A stretch of DNA of 12,513 bases from CAZGSN01 sp964371655 (lineage in GTDB: Bacteria; Desulfobacterota; Binatia; HRBIN30). The notes under the pieces were generated by a model, which ran no database searches, was not told where the DNA came from, and saw nothing but the letters and a program-made list of their open reading frames with translations. Below, in pieces: positions 4,570 through 12,396 of the stretch (its first letter is position 1; each line of letters begins with the position of its first letter). The stretch spans positions 1 through 12,513 of the forward strand of contig CAYJOD010000136.1 of NCBI GenBank assembly GCA_964371655.1. The letters run 5' to 3'. The position numbers were made by a program, and so were the translations under genes.

Positions 4570-6945
4570 TTGGACGAAACGTTCACCACGTTCGACCCGT
4601 ACAAGGCGCTCCATGTTCACCGGCGAGCGCCCCTGTCGCTTATCGCGGAGGCGTACTGGCACCTCGTACACCAGGCGCACCGAGACGCGCATGCTCCACG
4701 CGGACTTGAAGCGATCCTCAACGAATTGAACGGGGCCTACCACATCCTCGGCGATGCGGAGCAACGGGAGGCCTACGACAAGCAACGTGCGACTGATGGC
4801 GTTGCCGCCCCGGTAAAGCGACGACGGTTCTCCCTTGGAAGACGAACCGCCAATAACAATCAGCCTGACTACTACGAGCTTCTACGGGTAGATCAGCGTG
4901 CGAGTGCTGACATCGTCGAGATCGCGTTCGGCATCCTCGCTCAACAGGCGTCCGCCGGGTCGCCCGCACGACTGCGGCTCGAGGAGGCAAGGCGCGTGCT
5001 GACCGACCCTGATCTCCGCGCCGCATATGACGCCTCACGTGGCCTGAGCGGCTCAGCGGACGCAGCCGAGAGCGCTCACGACGCGGAAATTCGAGAGGAA
5101 TTCCTGCGCGACTTCGGCAAGTCCAGCCGTTCGGATGCGACACCCGACGCGCCGCTGGCAGAGGACGGGAGATATACCCGAACCGCCGAGCCGCCGAACG
5201 GCGACGCTGGTGGTCTCGTGACGGCGCCGCGACGAGCTTCCGGCACCCAAACCCGTCCTCCGGCCTCGCCAGCGCCAGTGCGTCTCGCCGAGATCGTTGG
5301 CCGACCAGACGAGGGCCTGGCGAGAGACGTCCTAGTGAGCCATTCGATTCTGCCTTTGCGTCGCCAGAACGGGACGCTGGAGCTGGCCATTGCCAGACCG
5401 CAGGATGCAGCTGTTGCTGAGGCTCTGGCCCGTGGCACAGGCGCAGAGCCGCGGACCTACCTGGAAGATCGGAGCATCGTTCAAGAGGGACTGGCCCGCC
5501 TATACCGCGCGGAGGATCAGCGGGAGGTGGCGTGGGGGCACGCGGGGCGCTCCCCTGAGTTATCGGCGCAACGAGTCTTAACACGCGGGCAGATGATCGC
5601 GGGAACCCTACTGCTGGCCATGCTCGCCGCCGGTTTGTTCCTCTTCCTGCTGCCCACTCTCATCACGCTCGTCGCTCTCTCTACCGCCTTCTATCTTGCT
5701 TCCTCTGCATACAAGATGTTCGTCGTCTTTAGGTCGTTGACCCGGCCTGGCGAGCTGGCAATTGATCAGAGTGAGCTCGATGCACTGGACGAGCGCACAC
5801 TCCCTACCTATACCATTCTGCTGCCGCTCTATAGGGAGGCAAATGTCGTAGAGAGCCTCCTGGCGGGTATTGGGGCACTGGACTATCCGACGGACAAGCT
5901 CGATATCAAACTGCTCCTAGAAGCGGATGACGTCGAGACGCTAGCGGCGGTCAACCAGGCGAGCCTGCCGTCCTTCTACCACAAACTAATCGTTCCCCCC
6001 GATGGCCCGAAGGCAAAGCCGAAGGCACTGAACTACGGTCTCCTCCATGCTCGCGGCGAGTACTGCACCATCTACGACGCCGAGGATCGGCCTGACGCGG
6101 ACCAACTGAAGAAAGCCGTCATCGCATTCCGTAAGTCCGCGGATCGCGTGGGCTGTATCCAGGCCAAACTGAATTTCTACAATCGAGACCAGAACCTGTT
6201 CACCAGGTGGTTCACCGCTGACTACTCTCAGTGGTTCGACCTGTACCTGCCTGGGCTGACTGCGGATGGGGCGCCGATCCCGCTGGGCGGGACCTCGAAT
6301 CACTTCCCAACCACCCTGTTGCGTGAAATCGGCGGGTGGGATCCGTTCAACGTTACTGAAGACGCGGACCTGGGGATCAGGCTCGCACGCTCTGGCTGGA
6401 AGATAGCCATGATCGACTCCGTCACCTATGAGGAGGCGAACAGCAGGCTGGGGAACTGGCTGCGTCAACGCTCCCATTGGATTAAGGGCTACATGATGAC
6501 GTGGCTGGTTCACATGCGGAACCCGTTGAGACTTTGGCGCGAACTGGGCACTCGCGGATTCCTGAGCATCCAGATAACGGTGGCGGGCTCGGTATTTGGC
6601 TATTTCGCAAACCCGGTCTTCTGGGCGCTGCTGGTGGCGTGGTATATCGCGGAGTGGGGGGTGATCCAGACGCTGTATCCCACCCCCGTGTTGTACCTTG
6701 CCACGCTTGCTTTGGTTGTGGGGAACTTCGCCTTTGTCTACGTGGCCATGGCGGGTTGCCTAAAGCGGGAGTTCTACGGAGGCGTGAAGTACGCCCTGCT
6801 CATTCCGCTGTACTGGGCCCTGATGACCATCGCGGCATTCCATGCGCTCTATCAGCTTGTCACGAAACCTCACTACTGGGAAAAGACGGTGCACGGGCTT
6901 GTCCCTGAAGCTGAGGCAGTTCGCAGCGCTGAGGTGATCGCGTGA
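4570..6945 (+). CDS. Membrane GT2 glycosyltransferase with two degenerate J-like domains and an MshEN-like domain
   Basis: 791 residues from TTG 4570 (839 if ATG 4426 is used; the extra 48 residues look non-coding). Order: J-like domain 1 (8-70, ending GDAEQREAYD) with HRD at 37-39 in place of HPD; J-like domain 2 (99-154, DYYELLRVDQRAS then LTDPDLRAAYD) with the HPD loop lost; a Pro-rich linker; a GspE-N/MshEN-like half (about 245-313, LPLRRQNGTLELAIARPQD); two membrane helices (341-361, 363-388); a GT2 catalytic domain (411-640) with ADD 452-454, DAED 503-506, TED 596-598 and QRSHW 633-637; then further membrane helices to about 765. The D, DxD, TED and Q-x2-RW-like motifs match processive synthases such as BcsA and the NfrB/XagB group. 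It probably polymerises a sugar nucleotide and exports the chain. The MshEN domain suggests c-di-GMP control, but its canonical first motif is not seen. Heads an operon with the next gene. Confidence 0.9.
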   Translation: MDETFTTFDPYKALHVHRRAPLSLIAEAYWHLVHQAHRDAHAPRGLEAILNELNGAYHILGDAEQREAYDKQRATDGVAAPVKRRRFSLGRRTANNNQPDYYELLRVDQRASADIVEIAFGILAQQASAGSPARLRLEEARRVLTDPDLRAAYDASRGLSGSADAAESAHDAEIREEFLRDFGKSSRSDATPDAPLAEDGRYTRTAEPPNGDAGGLVTAPRRASGTQTRPPASPAPVRLAEIVGRPDEGLARDVLVSHSILPLRRQNGTLELAIARPQDAAVAEALARGTGAEPRTYLEDRSIVQEGLARLYRAEDQREVAWGHAGRSPELSAQRVLTRGQMIAGTLLLAMLAAGLFLFLLPTLITLVALSTAFYLASSAYKMFVVFRSLTRPGELAIDQSELDALDERTLPTYTILLPLYREANVVESLLAGIGALDYPTDKLDIKLLLEADDVETLAAVNQASLPSFYHKLIVPPDGPKAKPKALNYGLLHARGEYCTIYDAEDRPDADQLKKAVIAFRKSADRVGCIQAKLNFYNRDQNLFTRWFTADYSQWFDLYLPGLTADGAPIPLGGTSNHFPTTLLREIGGWDPFNVTEDADLGIRLARSGWKIAMIDSVTYEEANSRLGNWLRQRSHWIKGYMMTWLVHMRNPLRLWRELGTRGFLSIQITVAGSVFGYFANPVFWALLVAWYIAEWGVIQTLYPTPVLYLATLALVVGNFAFVYVAMAGCLKREFYGGVKYALLIPLYWALMTIAAFHALYQLVTKPHYWEKTVHGLVPEAEAVRSAEVIA

Positions 6946-8615
6946 GCGTTGTCAGGGCTACTGCTGGTTGGCTGAACGCGCCGTTGCATCGCACGAGTTG
7001 GGACTTCGTTGCGGTTGCGGTTGGCGCCGCTCTCGTTAGCGGCCTGTCCTTCGCCTACTACCGGTCGGCAGGGTTGATCCTTCTTCATGGCGATGCCGTG
7101 TCCCGCCTGAACATAGCCCGGCGCGTGTTCGACTCCCTAGACCCCGGCCTTGTGCAACTCGGCGTGATTTGGCCGCCCGCGCCCCAGGTTGTCATGCTGC
7201 CACTCATCTGGATTGACCCTTTGTGGCGGTCGGGGCTAGCCGGCAGCATTCCTTCGATGGTGGCGTTTGTCGGCACGGCCGTATATCTCTACGCGCTTGG
7301 GCGGCGACTGAGTGGGACGAAGTTGGGCGGTGCTGTCGCATGGTTAGTCTTGGTCACCAATCCAAGCATGCTGTACCTGCAGGCAGTGCCGCTTTCCGAG
7401 TCGCTCATGCTCCTGACGATGGTCGCGGGAGCACATCACTTGGCGGTGTGGCTCGAAGAGGAGAAGACCTCTCACCTTGTCGCCGCTGCCATCTGGGTCT
7501 TCATCGGCACGCTGACTCGGTACGAGGGTTGGGCGTTGGTGGCAGGCGGCTCTCTTATCGTCGCGGGGTTCACACTGGCGCGGTATCGGGACAGGCAGCG
7601 AGCAGAGGCGCTGGCGCTGATGTTCATCGTCCCGGCTGCCTTCGGCATCTTGCTCTGGTTCATCTACTCGGCGGTCATCTTCGGTGATCCTCTGAGCTTT
7701 GCCCACGGCGTCGGAACCGCCCGCGAGCACGCCGACTACACAGCCGAGCACGGGCAACTCTTGACAAAGTGGAATCTGCTCCGGACCATAGCCACTTACT
7801 GCTGGACAGTAGTTGACATCGAAGGCTTGCCAGCGATCGGTATGGCGGCCCTCGGAGTCGTCACGGTCATGGTCGGTCGCGTATCGTTCCGCCGCAGTGC
7901 CGTAGCCGGCCTGCTGTTCCTGCCAGCGCTGGTGGTCATCTTCTCTCTCTTCGTCGGCTCAGCGGTGCTCTTCGATCCACACGCGGTGCCTCCGGGCTTC
8001 GCAGACACGCGGTACGGCGTGCTCGCTCTTCCCGCGATCGCCATCTTCGCTGCATTCCCGGCGGCACTTCACCGTCTTGTCGCCGTACTGTTGATCATGA
8101 CAACGCTTTCGGTCGCGGCACTTTCCTATCAGCATGGAGATCGCGCGACCGCGGACTCCGGTACGCTAGATGCCCAAGCCTGGATTAGCGGCAACTATCC
8201 GCTTCTATCCGGCTTACAGCCGCTAGTTGTCGTAGATGGCCTGAACAACGAAACGGAGATCGCCAAGCCGGTGAAGGAGGCGACCGACTGGCTCCGCGCG
8301 CATCACGGATCGGGACAGCTAGTACTGATCTCCGCCAGCGCAAACGACGAGTTCATGTTCTATTCTCGCCTGCCGCTCCACGACTACATCTTTGAGGGCG
8401 TACAGCCCTATTGGGATGATGAGCTGCAATCGCCCGGCACGTGGGCGAACTGGGTCGTATTTCGGAGAGGGTACTTCCGGGATCTTGTCGAGCTTAGGCT
8501 CGGTGACCGTATCAAGAATTCGCCGCGATTCGAGGTGGCGTTGCAGAACGACCGGTACGAGATCTTAGAAGTAGTTCCGGCCAGCGCGGACGCGGGAAAG
8601 CGAGAGGCTCCGTGA
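6942..8615 (+). CDS. GT-C type membrane glycosyltransferase (GT39/ArnT-like), 557 aa
   Basis: The GTG start overlaps the previous TGA as GTGA, so the two genes are translated together. A polytopic membrane protein with about nine to ten helices between residues 22 and 397, followed by a soluble domain (about 405-557). The first outer loop carries HGDAVSRLNIARRVFDSL with Asp51, the site of the catalytic acidic residue in GT-C enzymes. Further marks are PLSESLMLL (150-158), LTRYEGWALV (191-200) and TRYGVLALPAIAIF (356-369). GT-C enzymes take a polyprenyl-phosphate-linked sugar and transfer it outside the membrane to a polymer, lipid or protein; the acceptor here is unknown. Pairing with the synthase suggests it decorates the same polysaccharide or primes it. 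The Asp in loop 1 and the RYEGW motif make the fold assignment firm, the substrate open. Confidence 0.88.
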   Translation: MSVVRATAGWLNAPLHRTSWDFVAVAVGAALVSGLSFAYYRSAGLILLHGDAVSRLNIARRVFDSLDPGLVQLGVIWPPAPQVVMLPLIWIDPLWRSGLAGSIPSMVAFVGTAVYLYALGRRLSGTKLGGAVAWLVLVTNPSMLYLQAVPLSESLMLLTMVAGAHHLAVWLEEEKTSHLVAAAIWVFIGTLTRYEGWALVAGGSLIVAGFTLARYRDRQRAEALALMFIVPAAFGILLWFIYSAVIFGDPLSFAHGVGTAREHADYTAEHGQLLTKWNLLRTIATYCWTVVDIEGLPAIGMAALGVVTVMVGRVSFRRSAVAGLLFLPALVVIFSLFVGSAVLFDPHAVPPGFADTRYGVLALPAIAIFAAFPAALHRLVAVLLIMTTLSVAALSYQHGDRATADSGTLDAQAWISGNYPLLSGLQPLVVVDGLNNETEIAKPVKEATDWLRAHHGSGQLVLISASANDEFMFYSRLPLHDYIFEGVQPYWDDELQSPGTWANWVVFRRGYFRDLVELRLGDRIKNSPRFEVALQNDRYEILEVVPASADAGKREAP

Positions 8616-8639
8616 AGGACATCCTGCGATACGAGTCAG

Positions 8640-10088
8640 TCAGAACTGAGCGAAGATCGTGATCACCTCGCCGTTTGGCCCAAAGTCGTACCCGCAGTTG
8701 CCAGCCGGCGATCCGTCGTTGTACGCCCAGAGCAGATAGCCGACCGCCCCTGCGTCGAAAGCCGCGCGCATCTTGGCTGCATAGTTCGACGCCTTGGCGC
8801 TCGAATCGCAGCTCGTATCGCCAGCTTCCCCAATGAAGAAAGGCTTGCCCATCTCCGCGGCATCACGCAGATCCGCCCGTATGCAGCCGTACGGGCACGA
8901 CGGACTGATGGGGAGCGGGTCCGTCGGGTAACCATAGTCGTGTGCGGTCGCGAAATCTGCCACCCCCAGCATGTCGGCATAGCCCGTACCGTCGAAACCC
9001 GGTTGCCCCGTCCCCATCGAGCCAAGACTGATGGGCGTCAACGGGTCTGCGCTCCGGATCACGGACGCGATGTCTTGAGCGAACGCCTTCAGCATCGCCC
9101 TGTCGGCGGCGCCATCCGACGCGGCTTGTGGCTCGTTGATTTCCTCCCACGCGACAAGCGCCGGGTTGCCCGAGTACCGCGCGACGATGTCATGCACCCA
9201 TTGGCGATAGCTCGTCAAGTAGCCATCGTACGGCCCAAGATAGCCTGACGCGTACCAGTTCGACTGGTCCTTCCGCGTTCCAGCGGAGCCGATCGGCCAT
9301 GAGTCGAGATCCGGCCAGTTGTTGCCGAGCACGGGGATGACGTAGATGCCGTGCGCCTGTGCGCTCGAGAAGACCGCGTCGAGTGCGCTCCAGTCACGCT
9401 TGTGCGCTGAGTTGGTGGCCAACGACTGAAATGCAAAGAAGCGGACGGCATCGACACCGGCTGCGTGAAGATGTCCGAAGGTGGCGTCAAGCAGCTCCTG
9501 GTGTGTCGGGGCGCTCGGGTCGGGCCAACCCCAGACAACGGAAGTGGAGGCGATCCCATAGACGTTGACACCCACCCAGGGAATCGGCAGTGGTGCCATT
9601 CCCGGCGTCGTGGGCGTCGCGTTTGGCACGGGCGTGGCCGACGCGGTGGGCGTGGGACTCGGTGCGGGCGATTGGGTGAGCGGCACGGGCGTGGGCGTGA
9701 CAATAGGCGTGGGCGGAGGCGCGGTCACGGGCAGCGCCGCCGGCTCGATGGGCGCAAGCGGCGGCGCGGCGAGGCCGAACGGCTGTTGCGGCGCCTTCTG
9801 CTGCAGCGGCGCGGCGGGTGGCTGCGAGACGGGCTGTGTGCCTGCCGTCGGCGCCGGTGCAGGCTGCTCGGCATGCATCGTGGCGTCGGCGCGGGGGTAG
9901 TCCTGCGTCTGGAGCGTGGCGACGGCGGCGACGTAGGCCTGCTGTTTGGGGGTCAGGTTTGGGGTGTCGCTCCGCGAGTGCGCCCAGACGACGGCGTACC
10001 CGGCGACAGACAGCGCCGCGACGGCCCCGCCGACCCAGAGCAGCAAGTCCAGCCTGCTTTTGCCGCGCTCGTGCCAGGCTCTGCGCAA
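8640..10088 (-). CDS. Membrane-anchored GH5-like glycoside hydrolase, 482 aa
   Basis: TTG 10088 is chosen: GAGGGGGT lies 7 bases upstream and no in-frame ATG fits. Residues 14-36 are a single membrane anchor after a basic N-terminus. Residues about 75-168 form a Pro/Thr/Ala linker with repeated TPTP- and PAPSPTPT-like units. The catalytic barrel runs from WVGVNVYGIAS (171) to the end. It shows the clan GH-A pattern: WEEINEP (314-320) with acid/base Glu319, AHDYGYP (382-388), nucleophile Glu421 in FFIGEAGD, and the barrel-end Trp454 in YLLWAYND. Four cysteines (398, 402, 427, 465) could make disulfides in an exported domain. Nearest activities are beta-mannanase or endoglucanase of the GH5 sort; the substrate cannot be read. 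Convergent to the glycosyltransferase operon (24 bases between stops), consistent with trimming its product. Confidence 0.9.
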   Translation of the reverse strand: MRRAWHERGKSRLDLLLWVGGAVAALSVAGYAVVWAHSRSDTPNLTPKQQAYVAAVATLQTQDYPRADATMHAEQPAPAPTAGTQPVSQPPAAPLQQKAPQQPFGLAAPPLAPIEPAALPVTAPPPTPIVTPTPVPLTQSPAPSPTPTASATPVPNATPTTPGMAPLPIPWVGVNVYGIASTSVVWGWPDPSAPTHQELLDATFGHLHAAGVDAVRFFAFQSLATNSAHKRDWSALDAVFSSAQAHGIYVIPVLGNNWPDLDSWPIGSAGTRKDQSNWYASGYLGPYDGYLTSYRQWVHDIVARYSGNPALVAWEEINEPQAASDGAADRAMLKAFAQDIASVIRSADPLTPISLGSMGTGQPGFDGTGYADMLGVADFATAHDYGYPTDPLPISPSCPYGCIRADLRDAAEMGKPFFIGEAGDTSCDSSAKASNYAAKMRAAFDAGAVGYLLWAYNDGSPAGNCGYDFGPNGEVITIFAQF

Positions 10089-10095
10089 CGCTCAG

Positions 10096-10103
10096 ACCCC
10101 CTC
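10096..10103 (-). promoter_or_regulatory. Ribosome binding site supporting the TTG start of the glycosidase
   Basis: The minus strand reads GAGGGGGT, 7 bases before TTG 10088. The TTG start puts the basic residues and the membrane anchor at the very N-terminus, as expected for a signal anchor. Confidence 0.55.
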
Positions 10104-10153
10104 ATCACAGTCATCGGCCGACGGCGAGGGAGCATTGATGCTGAATCCGGGGT

Positions 10154-10270
10154 ATGGGCGTTGCGACTCGATCTCCTGGATCAGCCGAGGCGGCGTACCT
10201 GTCGCTTCCGGATTGGCTCTGCGACCTCTTGGGCGAGATCCTCAAAGAGTGGGACTGCAAGGATAAGTGA
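10154..10270 (+). CDS. Possible 38-residue small protein
   Basis: ATG 10154 opens a short frame ending TGA 10268-10270, one base before the ATG of the next gene (TGA-C-ATG). The second half, YLSLPDWLCDLLGEILKEW, is a plausible amphipathic helix, then the tail DCKDK. There is no good ribosome site (CCGGGGT only), and a minus-strand open frame also covers this region. It could be a small leader protein coupled to the membrane protein, or the end of a gene lost upstream. Family not recognised. Confidence 0.33.
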   Translation: MGVATRSPGSAEAAYLSLPDWLCDLLGEILKEWDCKDK

Positions 10271-10271
10271 C

Positions 10272-10738
10272 ATGACGACGATCCCAGGCGAATCCGGTGT
10301 GAACGATCTCACAACAGAGATGGAAGCAGCGAAACGCAACAGTCTCGGACTTTGGACCGGAACGAAGTGGCTGATCGCGTTCCTGGGCGCAAGCGCACCC
10401 ATCACGTTTGGCATCGAGCTGACAGGCGATCGCGAACTCGTGGCCTTCCGATGGCTCGCGGTGGCTGGCGGTGCCCAGCGGTCGGCGGTCTGTTCATTGC
10501 GATCACAACGACGTTCGCTGGGTCACAGATCGCTCGGGCCAGGGACAGCGCCGCCCATACGGCCCGACGTCGTCTCGGGAGCGTAGCGACCACCGGCTCG
10601 CTGTTGGTCCAACTCGTCGCGCTCGCCGTATTGGTTGTCGGTCAGGTGGGCGCCCTGTGGATAGCATTGACGCCCGAGAGCGATGCGAGCGCGAACAGAC
10701 GATGTCCTCACGCGCTTCCGCTCAATGCTCAGGGTTGA
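10272..10738 (+). pseudogene. Three-helix membrane protein with a one-base frame break
   Basis: ATG 10272 has AAGGA about 9 bases upstream. The frame reads a polar N-terminus (NDLTTEMEAAKRNSLGLW) and a first membrane helix (KWLIAFLGASAPITFGIEL), then reaches WLAVAGGA near 10475 and turns into Arg/Ser-rich nonsense. The adjoining frame continues the protein: AVGGLFIAITTTFAGSQIA, a basic loop (RARDSAAHTARRRLG) and a third helix (LLVQLVALAVLVVGQVGALW), to TGA 10736-10738. Adding one C to the CCC at 10474-10476 restores a protein of about 155 residues with three helices. A homopolymer position makes a sequencing error likely; true decay is the alternative. Family unknown. It resembles a small inner-membrane protein, with holin-like size but no phage context. 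Confidence 0.55.
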
Positions 10739-10881
10739 TGATCGGGCACGACGGCGTACGAGCACGACTCAATGGCCACCCTTCGTGCTGCTGCGCCCAC
10801 TATTCTGCGATCGTGTGGCATGACCGCGACCTGGGCTAATCCACAGGCCTCCGGCATGCCATGCAGGGACCGGGCGGCGCT

Positions 10882-12147
10882 TCAGAACGGAGCGTGGTGA
10901 TTTCGCCCAGTCAGGGGGGATTCATTTCCTTCACGCGCGGTGCGCCCGCCCGCAACGTGCGCATTCATGACCTCATCTGCCTCGATCGCAACGACGAGTG
11001 CCGGCAATGAAAACGTCACCTCGGCTCCGCCGCCCTCGCGGTTCTGCGCCCAGATGCGTCCTCCGTGCGCCTGCACGAGACGATGGGCAACGCTCAGTCC
11101 GATGCCGAGACCCGGTGCGGCGAGGCGCGCCGAGTCCGACCGGACGAAGGGCTCAAACAATTCAGTGACGTTCGCGCGGCCGAACCCGGGGCCGCGATCG
11201 GCAATGCTGATCACGAGCGCGTCGGGCCCAATTTGGACGCGTACGTCGATCGGCTTGTCTGCCGGGCTGTACTTCTCGGCGTTGGTCAGGAGATTCTCGA
11301 CGACCTGCTCCAACGATTCCCGCGGACAGATGACCGGTGTCAATTCTCCGGAAACTAGGAGGTTGATCTGACGCTCAGGCTGCCGGCGCCGGTGGCTGTC
11401 GATCAGATCCCTGACAGCATGATGCACCATGATGGGCTCGTCCGGCTCCTCAACGTTGGCTTCGGCGCGCGCGAGCGCCAGAAGGTTCTGGATCATGTGC
11501 TGTAGACGTTCGCCGCTCGCGACGATGTCCGTGAGCGTTTCTTGACGTGCGGCCTTGTCGAGCTGATCGTGCTCGCGTAGCAGGATGGATGCGTTGCCGA
11601 CGATTATCGTCAGGGGTGTTCGCAGTTCGTGGGACACTTGGCCGATGAACTCGTCCTTGGTCCGGTTCGCTTCCGCCAGCTGCCTCGAAAGCTCCCGGGC
11701 GCTTCGTGACTGGCGCCGACGCTGCTCATAGAGCACGGCGACGATGAGCGAGACCACAGCCGACATCAGCAGCCGGAACCACTGACTCTGGTCAGTTACA
11801 GAGAACGAGCCGTAAGGTGGAATGACGAAGTACGTGGCCCCGGCACATGCGAGAATTGTGGCGGCAATGCCAAGATAGACGCCGCAGAGAGCGGTAGATG
11901 CCAGCGCTAGAAGGGTGATTGTCGCGAAAGGGACCGCTGTGAGGTCGTCCGCGTCCTCGATCCGTCTCATCGCATACACCGTGACGGCCGTCAGACCGAC
12001 GGCCAAGCCGGACCGGGCCAGCACCACCCAGAAAGGGTTGGTATCTCCTTCCGTCGTCGCCCCCGACTTCGTGAGCCAGCGAAAGACGCGTGTTGGTCGC
12101 CCATCACTCACCTGTCGTGGCCGCAGCGCCGTGGAAGTCGGTGGCAT
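10882..12147 (-). CDS. Sensor histidine kinase with DUF4118 (KdpD-like) membrane domain, 421 aa
   Basis: ATG 12147 is chosen over the adjoining TTG because AGGAG (12155-12159) stands 7 bases before it. Residues 39-139 form about four membrane helices of the DUF4118 sort (GLAVGLTAVTVYAM; ALASTALCGVYLGI; YFVIPPYGSFSV, typical of KdpD-like sensors; then LLMSAVVSLIVAVLY). A short coiled linker leads to the dimerisation domain with the phospho-acceptor His173 in SHELRTPLTIIVGN. The ATPase domain shows the N box (ENLLTNAEKYSP, 284-295), G1 (ADRGPGFG, 317-324), the F box (FEPFVR) and G2 (GLGIGLSVAHRLVQAHGG, 346-363). All catalytic motifs are intact. No KdpD N-terminal USP/ATP domain is present. A 35-residue tail after the catalytic core has no known role. 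No response regulator gene lies in the window, so its partner is unknown. Confidence 0.95.
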   Translation of the reverse strand: MPPTSTALRPRQVSDGRPTRVFRWLTKSGATTEGDTNPFWVVLARSGLAVGLTAVTVYAMRRIEDADDLTAVPFATITLLALASTALCGVYLGIAATILACAGATYFVIPPYGSFSVTDQSQWFRLLMSAVVSLIVAVLYEQRRRQSRSARELSRQLAEANRTKDEFIGQVSHELRTPLTIIVGNASILLREHDQLDKAARQETLTDIVASGERLQHMIQNLLALARAEANVEEPDEPIMVHHAVRDLIDSHRRRQPERQINLLVSGELTPVICPRESLEQVVENLLTNAEKYSPADKPIDVRVQIGPDALVISIADRGPGFGRANVTELFEPFVRSDSARLAAPGLGIGLSVAHRLVQAHGGRIWAQNREGGGAEVTFSLPALVVAIEADEVMNAHVAGGRTAREGNESPLTGRNHHAPF

Positions 12148-12396
12148 CAACTGGCTCCTGAACCGTCCGGCGGTCCCCGTTATATGCGCACGGTCCCAAC
12201 GCTAACGGCAACTGCTCGCCGCGAGAGGTGCACGATCGCGGCGGCGGGAGTTGGCGGCTTGGCTGGGCGGGACGCACCCAACGTGACGGTCCATCGCCTT
12301 CGGGCTCGGAATCTGCGCCTCAGCCCCACGACGCGAGGACGCTGCGTCCCCCTGCTGTGTTTCGGGCAGCGCCGAACGACGACTGCCTGGAGGCTC
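12148..12396 (-). other. Upstream region of the histidine kinase
   Basis: About 250 bases without a clear gene. On the minus strand TATAAC (12184-12179) could be a -10 box for the kinase, 32 bases before its start codon, but no good -35 lies 16-18 bases further up. Several open frames here on both strands are Arg/Pro-rich and look like GC-rich noise. Confidence 0.3.

Noticed and set aside
4718..5584. 288-codon minus-strand open frame within the synthase gene
   Set aside because: Arg/Pro-rich antisense of the J-like and MshEN-like coding region; no ribosome site or family.
8634..8650. TCAGT-CAGA-ACTGA hairpin at the convergent gene ends as a shared terminator
   Set aside because: Only five base pairs, overlaps the glycosidase stop and has no T-run on either side.
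9600..9730. Repeated GGGCGTGG-like units resembling a tandem repeat
   Set aside because: They are the codons of the Pro/Thr/Val-rich linker of the glycosidase, imperfect and protein-driven.
10181..10414. Minus-strand frame ending in MSLILAVPLFEDLAQEVAEP
   Set aside because: Partly protein-like, but it lies opposite the plus-strand gene with a good ribosome site and a membrane helix, and it has no ribosome site of its own.
9465..10586. 373-codon plus-strand open frame spanning the glycosidase start
   Set aside because: Most of it is the antisense of the Pro/Thr linker (Gly/Arg-rich). Only the last part, from ATG 10272, is real coding, and that is annotated separately.
10837..10848. GGCTAATCCAC shared with 4054-4064
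   Set aside because: A single 11-base match in unrelated contexts, with no flanking similarity.
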